Assembly: GCA_028641055.1 (NCBI GenBank) | Contig: JAPCYS010003698.1 | Coordinates: 62,001 to 126,000, forward strand | From: Alopecurus myosuroides | Taxonomy: Eukaryota > Streptophyta > Magnoliopsida > Poales > Poaceae | Reading direction: 5' to 3' | DNA: 64,000 nucleotides | Part shown: positions 11,385 to 23,609 of the stretch, one piece after another | Layout: each line of letters starts with the position of its first letter | Position numbering within the stretch: position 1 is the stretch's first letter | Notes under the pieces: generated by a model | Seen by the model: only the letters and a program-made list of their open reading frames with translations | Told to the model about the DNA's origin: nothing | Databases searched by the model: none | Program-made: the position numbers and the translations under genes

Positions 11385-11837
11385 TGTCGTGGGATAATCA
11401 CGGCAGATGTTACCTGGGGTAACTGATCTTGGGGCAAGTCGACACAGGTATTCGGGAGAGGGTTTAGCTCGAAGGAAAACATGGCGAAGAGCAATCTAAG
11501 AACCGGAAAGCAACTCGCCGGCTCTCGATATTATTATACTGGATACTCGATAACAGGTGTTACAACTATGACTTGAATCTCTGGCAAAACTAAACCTAGG
11601 GGCCGGTTTATAAAGCACCCGTACACCCCTAACTTGCCCTTCAAGGCACATCTTTGAGTCCTACTCGAACTCCGCATATAAAGCCTAACTTTCCTTATCG
11701 CAACCCACAAGCCGGGTTACGCATCTCACAAGCCTTTGGGCCTTCTAGTAACCTCTTTACCCCTATCCGGGTATTGCTCAGTTCACCTCGGGCCGGATTA
11801 TACCTTGAAGTGGGCCTACCGGATTACTCCCCCATCA
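11385..11837 (-). repeat. E3 3' LTR
   Basis: 453 bp, starting TGTCGTGGGATAATC and ending CCCCCATCA on the plus strand. The TATA (minus TATAAA) is at 11607-11612. The minus-strand sequence outside it, TTCTGGGGACTAC (11838-11850), is the polypurine tract and matches that of E4. Confidence 0.95.
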
Positions 11838-12999
11838 GTAGTCCCCAGAATAGCCTGGGCTTCCAAGATTTACTCTTCGAAGTGCTGGCTATTCCCTGCA
11901 GAAATATTGGATACAAGAATACATAAAGATCAAGATACAATATGCTGACAAGCGGCTGGGATTGACACCCAGGGGATCAGGTAGCAACCCGGCTTTCCCT
12001 CAAAGGCTCTCCCTCAATCTTCCAGACCTGAGTCTTAATAGGAAACTTGATGATTTCACCTCCTCAATAACTGTCGCTGTTACTAGGAAGGAAATTCCCC
12101 CTTCCCCTTTCTCGGGATCATATTGGCCCGTTCACGGAATGCGCCTTTCAAATTTCAAAATGTCCAACCATTACTCCGCAACTCCCGGGTTTCGCCCGTT
12201 AGGATGAGTTTTTCCACCCGGTTTACTATAAATAAACCCCAGGAAGCAAACTCAACCCTTAACGGCTCACTTTCCCCATTTCTCTTCTTCCCAAGCTCAA
12301 GCTCGCAGAGTGCCACCACGGGAACCCCATCTCGCCGGAGCCCATCCGCCTTCGCTTGCGCTCCGCCACCGCGCGAGCCGCTCCAGCCCCCGAATCCACC
12401 GTCAAGCCTCCGATTCGCCAGCCAACGGTCACGAAAGGACACGAATCTTGCGCCATCTGTCTCCGCAAGGCCTTACTCCAATCTCCTTCGGTAAGTCCCT
12501 TACATCCTCCAGCTTACCCTCGCAATTTCTTGGTTCTTCCTCAGATTAGATCTGGATCGAGCGGTCCGCAATTTATCGGGCCGCGCCGGATTAGCTCACG
12601 GACACTTACCATAAACGCCCTATGGATAGGATTCATAGCTCATATTACTCCCCTAACTCCAGTAATCATTAATTTGGTCGTAATTTTAGAAATAGGATTC
12701 CCAACCTAGGCTCGGGCCACCTAAGATTTCCGCCCTTGTTCTCCTTCCTCAGAAAATCTTACTCCTCCGGCTCATTCGCAGATGGTAAGCATATAAGTAT
12801 CCCCCTAACTTCTCCAAACACTTGCTTCTACGGAAAGCTCTATGGATTTCATAAGGTCACTTGATACCCGGACAAACCATACTCGACCCAGCGAGGCAAT
12901 AGCCGGATTATGTTCAAATTGCGGGTAACCGCTTTCCTGCTAACTTCCAAGTTTTTGTTCCTTACGTCTTTTTCTTCAATGCTTTACCAGGTCAACCCC
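11838..12999 (+). promoter_or_regulatory. E3 antisense promoter, leader exon and 5' intron
   Basis: A good TATA box (CTATAAATA, 12228-12236) is followed by a C-rich leader exon that ends at a GTAAGT donor at 12491. The acceptor TTTACCAG lies at 12983-12990, ten bases before the antisense ATG at 13000. This gives a noncoding first exon and a roughly 500-bp intron in the 5' UTR. E4 has the same arrangement on its minus strand. The structure is inferred from splice consensus and from conservation between the two copies. Confidence 0.6.
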
Positions 13000-15900
13000 A
13001 TGGCACCCAAGAGGCAGGGGAAACAGCCGGCCAAGGCTAGATCCACAAACTCCATATCAGCCAATTGGGGGAAGTCCTCCGTCACCAAGGCCAAACTGGA
13101 GGAGTTGGTCGAGCTTGGAACCCTACCTCCACAGGAGTCTATCCACTGGCGAGTGCCAGGCAATGAAACCCGGCCTTCTCCAGCGACGGATGAGGTAATA
13201 TGTTTTGTTGAGCATGTGACCCGGGGCTTTAGGCCTCCCGGTCACCCCTTCTTCCGTGACGTCCTAGACCATTACAACCTCCGTATCTTCGATATAGGTC
13301 CAAACTCCATTTTGAACATCTCCCATTTTATCGTTCTTTCCGAATCTTACTTGTGCACTCCGCCAAGTCTAGCCCTCTTCGTCGAACTTTTTCAGTGCAA
13401 GCCGTGCGAAAGCGGCGACGGCGCACTTCTCACTTGCGGCGGGGTTTCTATCCAGCGCCGCAAGAACTCCCTGATGCCTCCTATTTCTCTCAATTCCCAC
13501 GTAAAGCACTGGCAGCTTTCGTACTTCTACTGCCAGGATACCTCTCCACCCGGTGAAAAGAAGTTGCCGGGTTACTCGGAGGGTCAACTTGACATCTCCG
13601 AGAAATTCAACGCCTTCGCTTCTGATTCGGACAGAGAGGCGATCTTGCCTTTGTTAGCTAGGATCTCCATCTTGTCCGCCCGAGGCCTCATCGGGCTAAA
13701 CCTGGTGAAGACCTGGGTTAGCTTCCGTATTCAGCCAAACTCCATTCGTGAGAAGCTGATGTGCGAATACTGGGTCAAACCACGGACCCAATCCGATTCT
13801 CTACCCGCACCCTTGCTCCAGGTGACATTAACAAAACAATTAAGGGTTTCTTGACAGAGAAGCTCGAGGTAATCCGGGGCATAGCCGGATTAGAACCTTT
13901 TACCCTCGAGAATCCAACCCCGCAGTAAGTTTTCCACCTTTTGATTTTGACTTCTAACAACTTACTTTTATTCGCTTCTCTTGACTCGATATTAATCACT
14001 ATCCTGGCATCTTCTCCTCAGGCCGATGATGACTTCTGGACAGTCGATACCCCTCCTAATTCCGAAGACGGGGAGGAGGAAGACGACGTCATTGACTCGA
14101 ATGAAGGTACATACCTGATTCCCTTGCACACGTTATATCCTGCCTTTCTTCTTCTTCATGCTGTAACTCGGATATTTTTCAGAGCGAGAGGACCAAAGCG
14201 AAGAAGAAGAATCGGACAGCAGGGGCGGGCCCACCAGCGAGGAGGAAGAGCTGGAACCGACCACCAAACCGGAACAAAGAGGAAATCCCAGAGGATAGCC
14301 CTCCAGGTTTTTACTTCATATCCTTACACTTTGGTTTTTTGTTCCCATAACGTCACTCCGGGGCTAACACCATTTCCACCCCTTTTGATCATAACCGAAG
14401 GAGCCACCCGCGACTAGGCGCCGAGTAACCCGGAATCATCCGGCAACGAGACCCCTAATCCGGTCGCTTCGCCGCCCCCGGTTCAACATCCTGGTATTGT
14501 TGTAAACAAAATTTCTTTCCGGTCACTCCTTTGTAACGTAATCCCAGACTTTTCTTGCCATTTTTCAGTCTCTTCCGGGTCTAGTGACGGCTTCCCCTCG
14601 AACTTCCCGGTGAACACCGGGTAAGCGCCTTTTCCTGATATTATACCGAGCTTTCATCCCTTTTTTCTTTTAACCAGAGATTAATTGTGCCTTTGCACCT
14701 TCTTCAGAGCCACGGTTATTAGTAGCGACCAGGAGGACACCGAGGCTAAGGTCCGGGTCGAGAACGAGCCGGCCGACGATGCCTTCACCACGGCTGGCAA
14801 CGAGCAAGTGTCGCCATCGGAGCCAGCTAGGCATGACGCCGAATATCCAACCGCTTCACACGCAGACGAGAAGGAGAAGGGAGCAGCTTCAAGCGCGGGA
14901 GGGGGACCAAACTCCGACATTCGGATGACCCGGGTGCCACCTCCTGTTACAAGAAATGCTCCTTTTCCCACTTTCCAGGTATCCGAGCCATCTAACTCGG
15001 ATAACGCTGACTTTAACCAGCTGATGAGCGCTCTTCTTGCCATGAAAGCTTCAGAAGGGACTGTCCTAGAACGTATGGCTGCAGCACATCAGGTAACTTT
15101 TACTTGATGCTCCTTATTATACATCCAGTCCCCAAGTCCCGAGTATAATAAATTTTTTTTTTTTTTTAATTATCCTCGGTACTTCGCATAATACTTTTCG
15201 GTAATCACTTCCTCAGATGAAATACTATCGTGACACCCGGCTTATAGCTTTACCCGGCTTTTGCAGGCAGAGATTTCTCAGTCAGATGAAGCGTTACTTA
15301 AGGCTGAGCAGCTCCTGCTGGCTGAAGTTAAGCGTAGGGAGGCCCTTGAAGCGGAGATAAAGACTTTGAAAAAAGATGTCTCCACATCAAGAAAAAGTAC
15401 AATGCTGCCCAGTCCTCGCTGAATAACCTGTCGACTCAACTTACGGACACTTACCGTATCTTGCTAAGTAAGTTTGCTATTTGCGATTAATTTGCGTATC
15501 TCTATCTTGCCGCCAATATTACTGATATGCTTTTGCATGTTTCGATTGCAGGTGCTAATCTTGCTACTCCGGAGGAGAATGCCATTACTCAAGTTAAAAC
15601 TCTGAAGACTATGCTCCGGACATTTTTTGCCGGCACGAAACTTTTGCTGGATGCTATCAAGTGGCCTTCTGAGGTATACCCGGCGAGGAGACCCTTATAC
15701 AGGCCTTTTCCACAGCACCTGGATGGATTGAAATACTGAAGCGTTCGTCCTGCCGAATTGGGATGACCCGGGCTTTAACGCTGGCGAAGGCTTATTTTCC
15801 AAGCTTGACCCGGCGAAGATAGCATCCGGGTTCCCAGAGTTTAAAGCTGACGGATCCAAATTCAAGCCCCAGGATTTCAAAGCTATACAATCTGCGGTAC

Positions 15901-16466
15901 GTCCTTCAGCCACAGCTTTGGCCGACAAGATGGATCTAAGCACGATCATGAGCTCGTATGATTCTGAGGGCAAGGTTATCCTGGTGGAGGCACCCCCCCC
16001 CATTGATATGTTGGACAAATGGTCGACTGATCTGGCCAGGAGGAAGGAAGAGGCTGCAAAGAGGGAAGCAGAGCTGGGCGTAAAGCCGTCTACCTCTACC
16101 CCAGCCGTGCCTCCGCCTGTTCGTCCAGATGTGAAGAGCCCGGGTAAAACTGCTGGCAAGGCCAAGGAGCAAGTCCAAGACTTAGACCCGGAGGGACCGC
16201 TCTCAGGACGCCGAGTAGGACGCTGCCTAGTGCTTTGCGTTTCTCGAGACTGCCATGATGATTTTTTTTTTTTTTTTGCGGTGCGCCTGTGCACCATTGA
16301 TGCTGATACTATGACTGTATGCTTGTTAACTTATGATAACTCTTTGCCTCCCCTGGCTTTTGATAATCTCGATCCTTGTGTTACTTATAAGCTTATTCTC
16401 GATACTTCGAACTCTTGTTTTCAATTTCCTTTTGAGACTCGGCTAACCGAGTATCGTAGGTTTTGA
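13000..16466 (+). pseudogene. E3 antisense gene, Transposase_28-like
   Basis: Exon 1 (13000-13925) starts MAPKRQGKQPAKAR. It contains the plant 'putative gypsy-type transposon' domain with EVICFVEHVTRGF, HPFF, the central PNSILNI motif and GLNLVKTWVSFRIQPN. A frameshift lies near 13820 and the GTAAGT donor at 13926. Further exons are about 14023-14106 (acidic), 14182-14308, 14707-15095 (acidic, ending in AAAHQ), 15268-15466 (coiled coil) and 15551-16230 (helical C-terminal domain with FPEFKADGSKF). Another shift lies near 15740. The E4 copy has matching exons. The domain's function is unknown. The gene is antisense to gag-pol and lies in the pol-3' LTR interval. Confidence 0.75.
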
Positions 16467-17276
16467 TAGACGAACTTTTCTTTAAGTCCCCAATACTCGG
16501 AAATTAAGGATTACAGACTTTGGTAGTTAAACAGTTTGTTTCTGTTTCGAAGTCCCCAGTCCCCATGACCCAAAGTACGAGCTAGGGGGGCGTGGCCTTT
16601 CTCAGATGACATACTGCTATTTACCAAGCTGAATACCGACAGTTGTTTTACATAAATACTGAAGTCATGCTTAATACTTGTTGAGCTTCCGGCTTTTCTA
16701 GCCTTATACTCTGCATGGACTTGTGGTTTAGATGACCCTTTTGATTATCTTGTACTGTAAGCCGGCTTTCGCGTGGATACCATGTCGTTGCATCTATACG
16801 AAAAACAAGATCAAGCAAGCCACATTGGGCTGCATAGTTTGATTGTAATCGTACGTGAACAGATCATGCCACTTTAGTGCGAGTCACATCGAGCTTAAGT
16901 AAGAATAACCAAGAAATTTGGCTCCTTTGTCCAGTTATAAGATTGCAGCTGTACCCGTTTTTTCGAGTAATCAGCCCCCATAACTCATAGGCATCATGGC
17001 CGGTCTCCGGGTTTTGTGATTACTTCTTGAAGCAGATCACCCCCGGAGACCTATATTCATGTAATGTATTTCGATGATACTGATGTATTGAAAGTAACAA
17101 TGTTACTTACTTGTAACTGAAGCAAAGACCATGATAAGACTCGAAACCATCTTCTTTTATTGAAAAAAATTTCTTTTTTTGAATCAGCAGGCCGCCTCAT
17201 TAAAAACCTTCCAGTCCCCTTAGGTACCCTGGATAGGAAAAGAGTGCGTATGAAACCTGCCGCCCATTACACTGCT
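16467..17276. other. E3 spacer between antisense gene and pol remnant
   Basis: There is no ORF of note. It contains PPT-like AGTCCCCAGTCCCC (about 16554-16567, purine-rich on the minus strand, which is the sense strand of E3) and AGTCCCCAATACTCGG (about 16485-16500). The stretch 17190-17270 matches the post-pol spacer of E4 (48990-49070) in reverse orientation, which marks the right edge of the internal deletion. Confidence 0.6.
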
Positions 17277-18035
17277 TTAGTTATTCTCGAGAATCGGCCT
17301 TGCGTTGATACGGCCGATGCACATTCTCCACTTGCTATGCCCTTTCGTAATGAGTACCGGATTTGCTAGCCAGTCCGGGTATATCTTCCTTGAAACGTGA
17401 TCAACTGCGGATGGTGGTACGTCTTCTTCCCTGCTGAGAGTTTTGAAAGTATTGCTCCTGATGAAGCCTACCATCTTAGGGTTTTGTTCTGCCCTAACTT
17501 TTGCTTTGTCCCCCTCAGGGGTTGGCTTTTTTGACGTTGTCCTCTCTTCTAGGTCTACCTGAGAACGGTAATGTTTGAGCTCTTCCTTCCTGCAGGCTTG
17601 CTCGGCCATTGCCGCGTCTCCCTCATCGCACTCAGCTGCTATATCCCGGTTTCCGTGTATTGTAATGGTCTTCTTGGGACCCGGGATTTTCAGTTGTAGG
17701 TACACATAACACGGTCTTGCCATGAACTTGGCATAAGCCGGCCTTCCAAACAATGCATGATAAGGACTGCGCAACTTTACTACCTCAAAGGTAAGCCACT
17801 CGACTCGATAATTATCCTTTGACTCTCCAAAAGCTACTTCCAGTGCCACCTTTCCTTCAGGGCATGCTGAGTGACCCGGCACTATCCCGTGAAAAACTGT
17901 TGTACTCTTTTGCAGCTGCGATTCCTTTAAGCCCATTCGCAGAAAAGTTTCCCAGTACAGGATATTGATACTACTTCCTCCATCCATCAAGACTTTTTTC
18001 AGCTCGTAGCCGTTGACCTGTGGTGCCACTACCAA
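17277..18035 (-). pseudogene. E3 protease with residual RT scraps
   Basis: The open frame begins VVAPQVNGYELKKVLMDGG and continues with SSINILY, the D-G-G protease site, and a complete protease core matching E4. Downstream only a scrap of RT is left (DWLANPVLI then KWRMCI). The frame then runs directly into sequence that lies beyond integrase in E4. The RT palm, YVDD, both RNase H domains and integrase are absent. Because the LTRs are nearly identical, the deletion most likely predates this insertion. Confidence 0.85.
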
Positions 18036-18058
18036 AGCTAAGACTCCCGGGTGATCAA

Positions 18059-20830
18059 CTATCCGGGTGATCCTTCCTGCTCCATGTTACCTCTTGTTCT
18101 GACCACCTCAAATACCTTGGAACAGCGGAAGACCGAATTAACTGCTTGTTTCAGTATCTTCTTATCCTTGTTAGAGCCTCCTGTAGTGCACATGAATTGA
18201 CCCAGCTGTTTGGGGTTAGCTTGAAAACCTCCTGCTCCATTTTGATTGTTACCTTGATTTCCGGCTGGCGGATTGCCGGCTGGGGACGGCCCGTTACCCA
18301 AGTTTCCACCTAGACCCGGACCTCCTCCCCGGCCCGCACCTCGCATAGCTCTGTTCACTTCTTCGTTCTTCCACCTTTGTAAGTCGGCACATTGCTCTAG
18401 TGAATGATTGGCCGGCTTGCCATTCCTGCTATGCTTCGGGCACGCCATCCTAAATATGTCCCAACTGTTGCTTGGTCTTGGAGGTCCTTGGTAGTGTCCC
18501 CCATTGTGATTCCCAGTATTAAAATTCCCTTCGGATCTAGGTCTTGAAGACCCGCCTCCGTGTTGGCTACAACTCGGAATTCCGTCGAACGGCGCTTGTT
18601 TTGGCTACTTCCATTATTGTTTGGCGCCGACCCATTGCCGGTTTTCCCGCTGCTACTTGCGTTTGCTCTTGCTTTCTTGTCGTCAACTTCCTCCTCTGTG
18701 GTATCCGTTGCAGCGTGTTTGTTGCACGCATCCATTAACTCTCCCATTGTAACCTCCGCTGCATTCCTACTAGATTTCATGCGAGTTAGCTTTTGTACTA
18801 AAGGAACGTACTTACATGTTTTTGCCATAGCTTGTAGCGCGTCCTTAGGCTGGATATCCGTAGACGAGTGGAGTATCTCCATAACCCGGCGTACCCAGCT
18901 GCGTGCCGATTCTCCTTTCTTCTGAACGCATCTTTCTAAATCATCAATAGTAAATAACTTTCTGCATGTCCCATGAAAGTGCTTGATGAATGCGGTCTTT
19001 AGCTCCTCCCACGATTTGATCGATTTTTCCGGTAGGTTGGTGAACCATAACTTTGCTGCTCCCTCTGACATCATTAAGTACATGAACTTGGCTTGGAGGT
19101 TCTCGGATGCGTTGCGAATTGACATTGCCATCTCATAGCTGCTCAGCCACGTTTCTGGATCCATTGTTGGCTCATAATTTACTACTTTCCCCGGTTCTTT
19201 GAACTTCTCCGGGTAAGGTTCTGCTCTGATATCGTCCGAAAGGCACTTTGGTCCCGCAAGGGTGGTTGGGGCCGGTCTTGCCCGGGAAACGCGTGACCCG
19301 GCTGGGGGTACCGCGGGGTGCGGCACCACCGGTAACTCGTGCGCTGCAGACCCGGCCCCGGCTCTTCTGGCTCTGGAACTGTCCACCACCGCCTGCGCTG
19401 CTGATACTACTGGTGCTGTCTGGATACGCGGTGGAGGCGGCATTTGCTGCTGCTTCCCTTCGTTGTGCCGCATTCGTTTGAACATGGCCCTGTTGCTGGC
19501 TGGCGTACGGCGTCCCATGCATCCCGCTCCTATGATCCGGATAATTGGCTTGCTGTGCTACCGCGGTGTGTAGTAGATCGATTGCTCGTCGGGTTCCTTC
19601 CGCATGAGGCGAGTCTCCCACAGGGATCTGGTTTAATGCGAGCGTTGCTGCGTACACGTTGTCCATGGGATTGTTGTAATGACCCGCTGGTGTGCGGAAT
19701 CGTGATGGTGGTGGCGGCATGGTATTGCCGGCTGTCACCCCTGTCGGTGGCAGAGGTAACCCGGCTGGCGCGTTTACCGGATGTGCTCCCGTTGAAAGTC
19801 GCGGTATGGTCCCTTGGTTCGTCGGTGGAATCGGCTGATCTTGAGGCGTAAACACCAGGGCAGTCGGGTTAATAACCCCTCCTGTTGCCGGCAGCATAGT
19901 TCGGTCTTTGGTGCATCCTTGTCGTTTCCTCCCGGAGCCGGGTCTCTCGGTCATCCAATTCGCGCTGCCGTGCGACCATCCCCTGCCTTTCTGCTTCCAC
20001 TTGCCTTCTTTGCTGCTCCAATGCACGACGAGCCACGTCCAGGTCTCTTACACGCTCCGCAGCGTTTTCCGGGGTAATAACTGTGGCCAAGACCGTGGGG
20101 TCCAAAATCAAATTATTATCAAACAGAGCCGGGTGACGCGGGTTTGAGGGGCCCGCCCCCGGTGTCCGGTTTGCTTGGAACCCGAACATATTTGCGTGTC
20201 GCTCCTCGTCTGCTGGGCGACTGGTGACAGACGCCGACTCTCCATCGACCTGGCCAAGACCGGGTCAACTGCTCCTTGCTGCTGGGCTGCTGCCTGAACC
20301 GCCCCGGCTGCCCGCCGCGGCCGCGTTTTCTTGATTGAGATTGGTCGCGGGAGCCGCATAAACTGCAACCCGGCGCATGATGCCCGGTGTAGATTCGTAT
20401 TGTTCTTCCTCTCTATCTGACCCGTCGTTCCAATCGACTCTTCTTTTTCCGATCGGACATACGTGTCTTTCCCTGACACAGAGTCAGATCCAATATTATC
20501 ACAATTCGAACTGGAAGTACATACCATACCGATGAAGACGTTGATGCTGCCAACCGTCACGATGGATCCGGTTTCGAGATGATCCGACTCTGGCCCCCAG
20601 CCAGAATCGTCCACCATCTTTTCTCCTTTGCTGTTGACGTAGATTTCTCCGACGATGAGGTTCTTCATGCTCTTCCGAGCTTCTCCCGTGATGTAAACAC
20701 CTTTGGACGCAGGCCCCACGGTGGGCGCCAACTGTCGTGGGATAATCACGGCAGATGTTACCTGGGGTAACTGATCTTGGGGCAAGTCGACACAGGTATT
20801 CGGGAGAGGGTTTAGCTCGAAGGAAAACAT
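18059..20830 (-). pseudogene. gag: E3 gag, starts in the LTR
   Basis: The frame opens at ATG 20830-20828 inside the 5' LTR (MFSFELNPLPN), crosses the LTR end and PBS (RQLAPTVGP) and continues as GVYITGEAR. Frames 20830-20108, 20189-19869, 20026-19172, 19518-18397 and 18448-18059 cover the rest, with shifts between them. The gag domain lies at about 19210-18700 (MDPETWLSSYEMAM, GTCRKLFTIDDLERC). A CHHC knuckle is near 18448-18390 (CPKHSRNGKPANHSLEQC). A Gly/Asn/Pro-rich linker leads to protease. The aligned E4 copy shares length and order, so the shifts are lesions of this copy. Confidence 0.85.
20712..20732 (-). other. E3 primer-binding site
   Basis: On the minus strand the 5' LTR is followed by GTTGGCGCCCACCGTGGGGC, the same PBS as in E4 and nearly that of E1. 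It is read as codons Q-L-A-P-T-V-G-P within the gag frame. Confidence 0.8.
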
Positions 20831-21188
20831 GGCGAAGAGCAATCTAAGAACCGGAAAGCAACTCGCCGGCTCTCGATATTATTATACTGGATACTCGATA
20901 ACAGGTGTTACAACTATGACTTGAATCTCTGGCAAAACTAAACCTAGGGGCCGGTTTATAAAGCACCCGTACACCCCTAACTTGCCCTTCAAGGCACATC
21001 TTTGAGTCCTACTCGAACTCCGCATATAAAGCCTAACTTTCCTTATCGCAACCCACAAGCCGGGTTACGCATCTCACAAGCCTTTGGGCCTTCTAGTAAC
21101 CTCTTTACCCCTATCCGGGTATTGCTCAGTTCACCTCGGGCCGGATTATACCTTGAAGTGGGCCTACCGGATTACTATCCCCCCATCA
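20733..21188 (-). repeat. E3 5' LTR
   Basis: 456 bp, matching 11385-11837 base for base except for the few-base indel before the terminal CCCCATCA. The minus-strand TATAAA is at 20955-20960. The gag ATG lies in its U5 at 20830. Confidence 0.95.
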
Positions 21189-21193
21189 AAGAC

Positions 21194-22418
21194 CGTCACC
21201 CGAATCCTCCGCACTATCCGAGGAGTCACTCTCGGAGCTCGAGGAGGCATCAGCAACACTGGTGTCGGCTGGGCCGTCCAAGTTACTTGACAGCAAATCC
21301 GAGGCGTCCTCCCCGGATATTGGCGGATAGCAGGTGGCCACGGTTAATCTCTATCAAAAAGACAAAGGAAACGCAAGGGAAAATTCAGTCGGCCAAATTT
21401 CAGAAAAAGGAAAGAAATGAAGGTAGAAAGGAAGACGAACTCACTTCGGGTGGCGGAGGCCTTGATGCCTCGAAAGCTGCGACTGTGCAGTCGGGGAAGT
21501 TTTCTCCCACCTTCAAGCTGGTGATGGCCGCGATCTTTTTCTCGAACTCGACATTCGAGAGCTCTTCGCGGCTCACGCGACTAGGGTCCTCAGTGCCCTG
21601 GTACTCCCACATCGTGGAAGTCATGTGCTGCAGGGGTTGAATCCTGCGCTTGAGGAAGATGCTCGCCAGGTGCAGCCCGTTTAGCACAACTCCGGCGGCT
21701 TGATCTCGGAGGGCGGCCACCTTGGCGAGTAGCGGCGTAACGACCTGGTTCTCTTCAGCCGACAGTCTGTGCGCCCAAGACTTCCGCCTCTTCAAGACAG
21801 CGAACGGGTGGAATTCCTGAATTCCACCCGAGCTGTTGTCGGTGACGTTAAACCACTTTTTCCTCCATCCTTGAGCGGAGTCGATGAAGTACATCGCAAA
21901 GTAGCTATTCTCCGACTTCGCTTGAATCCCGAAGCCGCCCGTGCGCAGTGGCTCGCCAGGCTCGGATTCTACCCGCGATCTCTCGCGGAAGATTCGGACC
22001 TTGAAGAGGGCCTTCCAGAGGCCCCAATGTGGGCGAATGCCCAAAAAGCACTCGCAGAATACAATGAAGCACGATATGTGCTGCATGCATTCGGAGGAAG
22101 ATCGTGGAGCTGTATGCCATAGACATACAGCAATGCCACGAGGAATGGGTGAAGAGGAAGAGAGAGTCTGCGCGACATGTGGTCCGCGAAAACCACGCGT
22201 TCGTTCGCGTGTGGATTGGGTACCTCCTCCTTCTTGCCGAGGCGCACCCGCTTCTCAGCTTCCGCCGGCAGCAACCCCTCCCGCTGCATCTCCTTGATGC
22301 TCTTCATCGTGGTGTTGGGAGAGCGCCAGTCGCCCGAGCGCGGTGCGGGAGGCGCAGGAACCTCCTCGGGTGCCTTCGATGAAGAAACGGCGGCGCCGCG
22401 CTTCTTGCTTCCTGCCAT
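21194..22418 (-). pseudogene. E2 antisense gene, N-terminal exons, Transposase_28-like
   Basis: Exon 1 runs from ATG 22418 (MAGSKKRGAAVSSSK) to the GTGAGT donor at 21444. It encodes a Transposase_28-like domain: ERVVFADHMSRRLSLPLHPF, then LPPNA, a one-base shift near 22086, and then HISCFIVFCECFLGI, WRKKWFNVTD and FLKRRIQP. The second exon (about 21350-21194) is Ser/Asp-rich and is cut by E3. The TATA box lies about 105 bp upstream of the ATG. Unlike E3 and E4, there is no intron before the start codon. The strand is opposite to gag-pol. Confidence 0.75.
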
Positions 22419-23596
22419 TGCCGCCGGTGCGAGCTCGAAGAGAGAGAAGGTGGAGCGCGAGGAAGACGATGAGCGAAGAAGGCAAAGGCTGGGAACTTTT
22501 CACCGTTTCACCAAGGCCTGCATTTATACACAGGGCCAATCGATCCTGGCCGCTCGCTGAGCCACGTGGCATCCATCACAGCTGCCGCGTGCGAAGGCGA
22601 AACGAAAGGGCGGCGGATGCTGTTTCGTGCCACGATCCTAACAGTGGATCGTGCGCATTTACTGCGCGCAGTTCGCGTAAAAACCGGGAACGACGTCTCG
22701 TTTCCGGTCAAAAAGCTGACAAGGTGGGCCAGCACTTTTGCTCTTACTCCGTCACGTCCCATCGGGAGGATAAAAGTGCGCCATGACGTCATAGCATGCA
22801 TCATCAAGTTGAAGAATCTTTCGAATGGAAAATCCAAGCGTGAATTTAACTTTGCATGGACCAAAATCCTTCGAATAAAAGTCCAAACACAGAAATAACT
22901 TCGTATGGACAAATTATGACGTGAAAACTCTCACATGAAAAAATACCCCAAACACGAAAACTCCTTCCTATTGGCATAGGTCCCCGAACACGAAAACTCT
23001 TTCGTATGGACAAGGAACCACAAAACTACTCGAGTAGACAGATCCTGCCACTCATTCACACGATGTCTGCACATCACAAACTTGGATTGTTCAGCCGACT
23101 AGATACATCCAGATGCCATATTCTTTCGAATATGAAGGTAATACCCAAAATATCTCTCTTGAGGGCCTGGAATCGCACTCAAGCTGCGTCCTCCGGTATA
23201 ATTCCGTGTCAACAACACGAAGAAAAATCCTAGCGGACGCGCCGGGTACCCCTATAGGTTAAGTTCGACTCGGTAAGACCACTACGGCCCAGTCGCAACG
23301 ATCACCTCATCGGGTTCGAGTCGGAGGTCTCGAATCTGTGTAGGCCAGAACTGTTTTTGCCCTAGTTGCAATTAATTGGCCCTGATCTTTCAGGAGAGCC
23401 AACCTACTGCGCCATATCCTTCTACGATAAACAGCCATAAAAACAGGCACTTTCGTTACTCGATACTCGGGTGCAAAAGCTCATCATGCAGGGTACACAC
23501 CCTCTAAATAAGAGACGACCATACTGGTTATCCGAAAGAAAGAAGAATGAAAATTTTGACCGTCTACTCGACTGGAAAAATCCCAATCGAGCAAAC
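22419..23596 (-). promoter_or_regulatory. E2 antisense promoter region with upstream repeats
   Basis: On the minus strand a TATA box TATAAAT lies at 22528-22522. A perfect TGACGTCA lies at 22784-22791, about 260 bp upstream of it. Farther upstream (about 22810-23010) an imperfect short repeat recurs around TTCGTATGGA and CACGAAAACTC. No sense ORF is found here. The role is inferred by comparison with E1, E3 and E4. Confidence 0.5.
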
Positions 23597-23609
23597 GCTC
23601 GGGGGCTAC
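23597..23609 (+). other. E2 polypurine tract
   Basis: GCTCGGGGGCTAC abuts the 3' LTR, where plus-strand DNA synthesis should be primed. Near copies of the same core occur in antisense introns at 9499, 10691 and 10801. Confidence 0.75.

Larger units (their letters stand above)
11385..21188 (-). mobile_element. E3: young Tat-lineage element with pol deletion
   Basis: LTRs at 11385-11837 and 20733-21188 are identical by eye except for a small indel in a C-run at their outer ends. The TSD is AAGAC (11380-11384 and 21189-21193). The PBS is next to the right LTR on the minus strand, so the orientation is minus. The interior has gag (18059-20830), protease with an RT scrap (17277-18035) and an antisense Transposase_28 gene on the plus strand (13000-16466). 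Most of RT, both RNase H domains and integrase are missing relative to E4, which belongs to the same family. It is a recent insertion of a copy that needs proteins supplied in trans. Confidence 0.95.

Noticed and set aside
11654..11948. Plus-strand ORFs of 70-90 codons across the E3 LTR (also 21002-21640)
   Set aside because: They lie in LTR sequence, recur in both LTR copies because of sequence identity, and match no coding pattern.
12310..12549. GC-rich plus-strand ORFs in the E3 antisense leader
   Set aside because: Several overlapping frames are open simply because of base composition; the TATA and splice pattern make it a leader exon.
15151..15168. T-run near 15151 and another near 16262, considered as LINE or SINE tails
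   Set aside because: No target duplications or retroposon bodies adjoin them; they lie in introns or tails of the E3 antisense gene.
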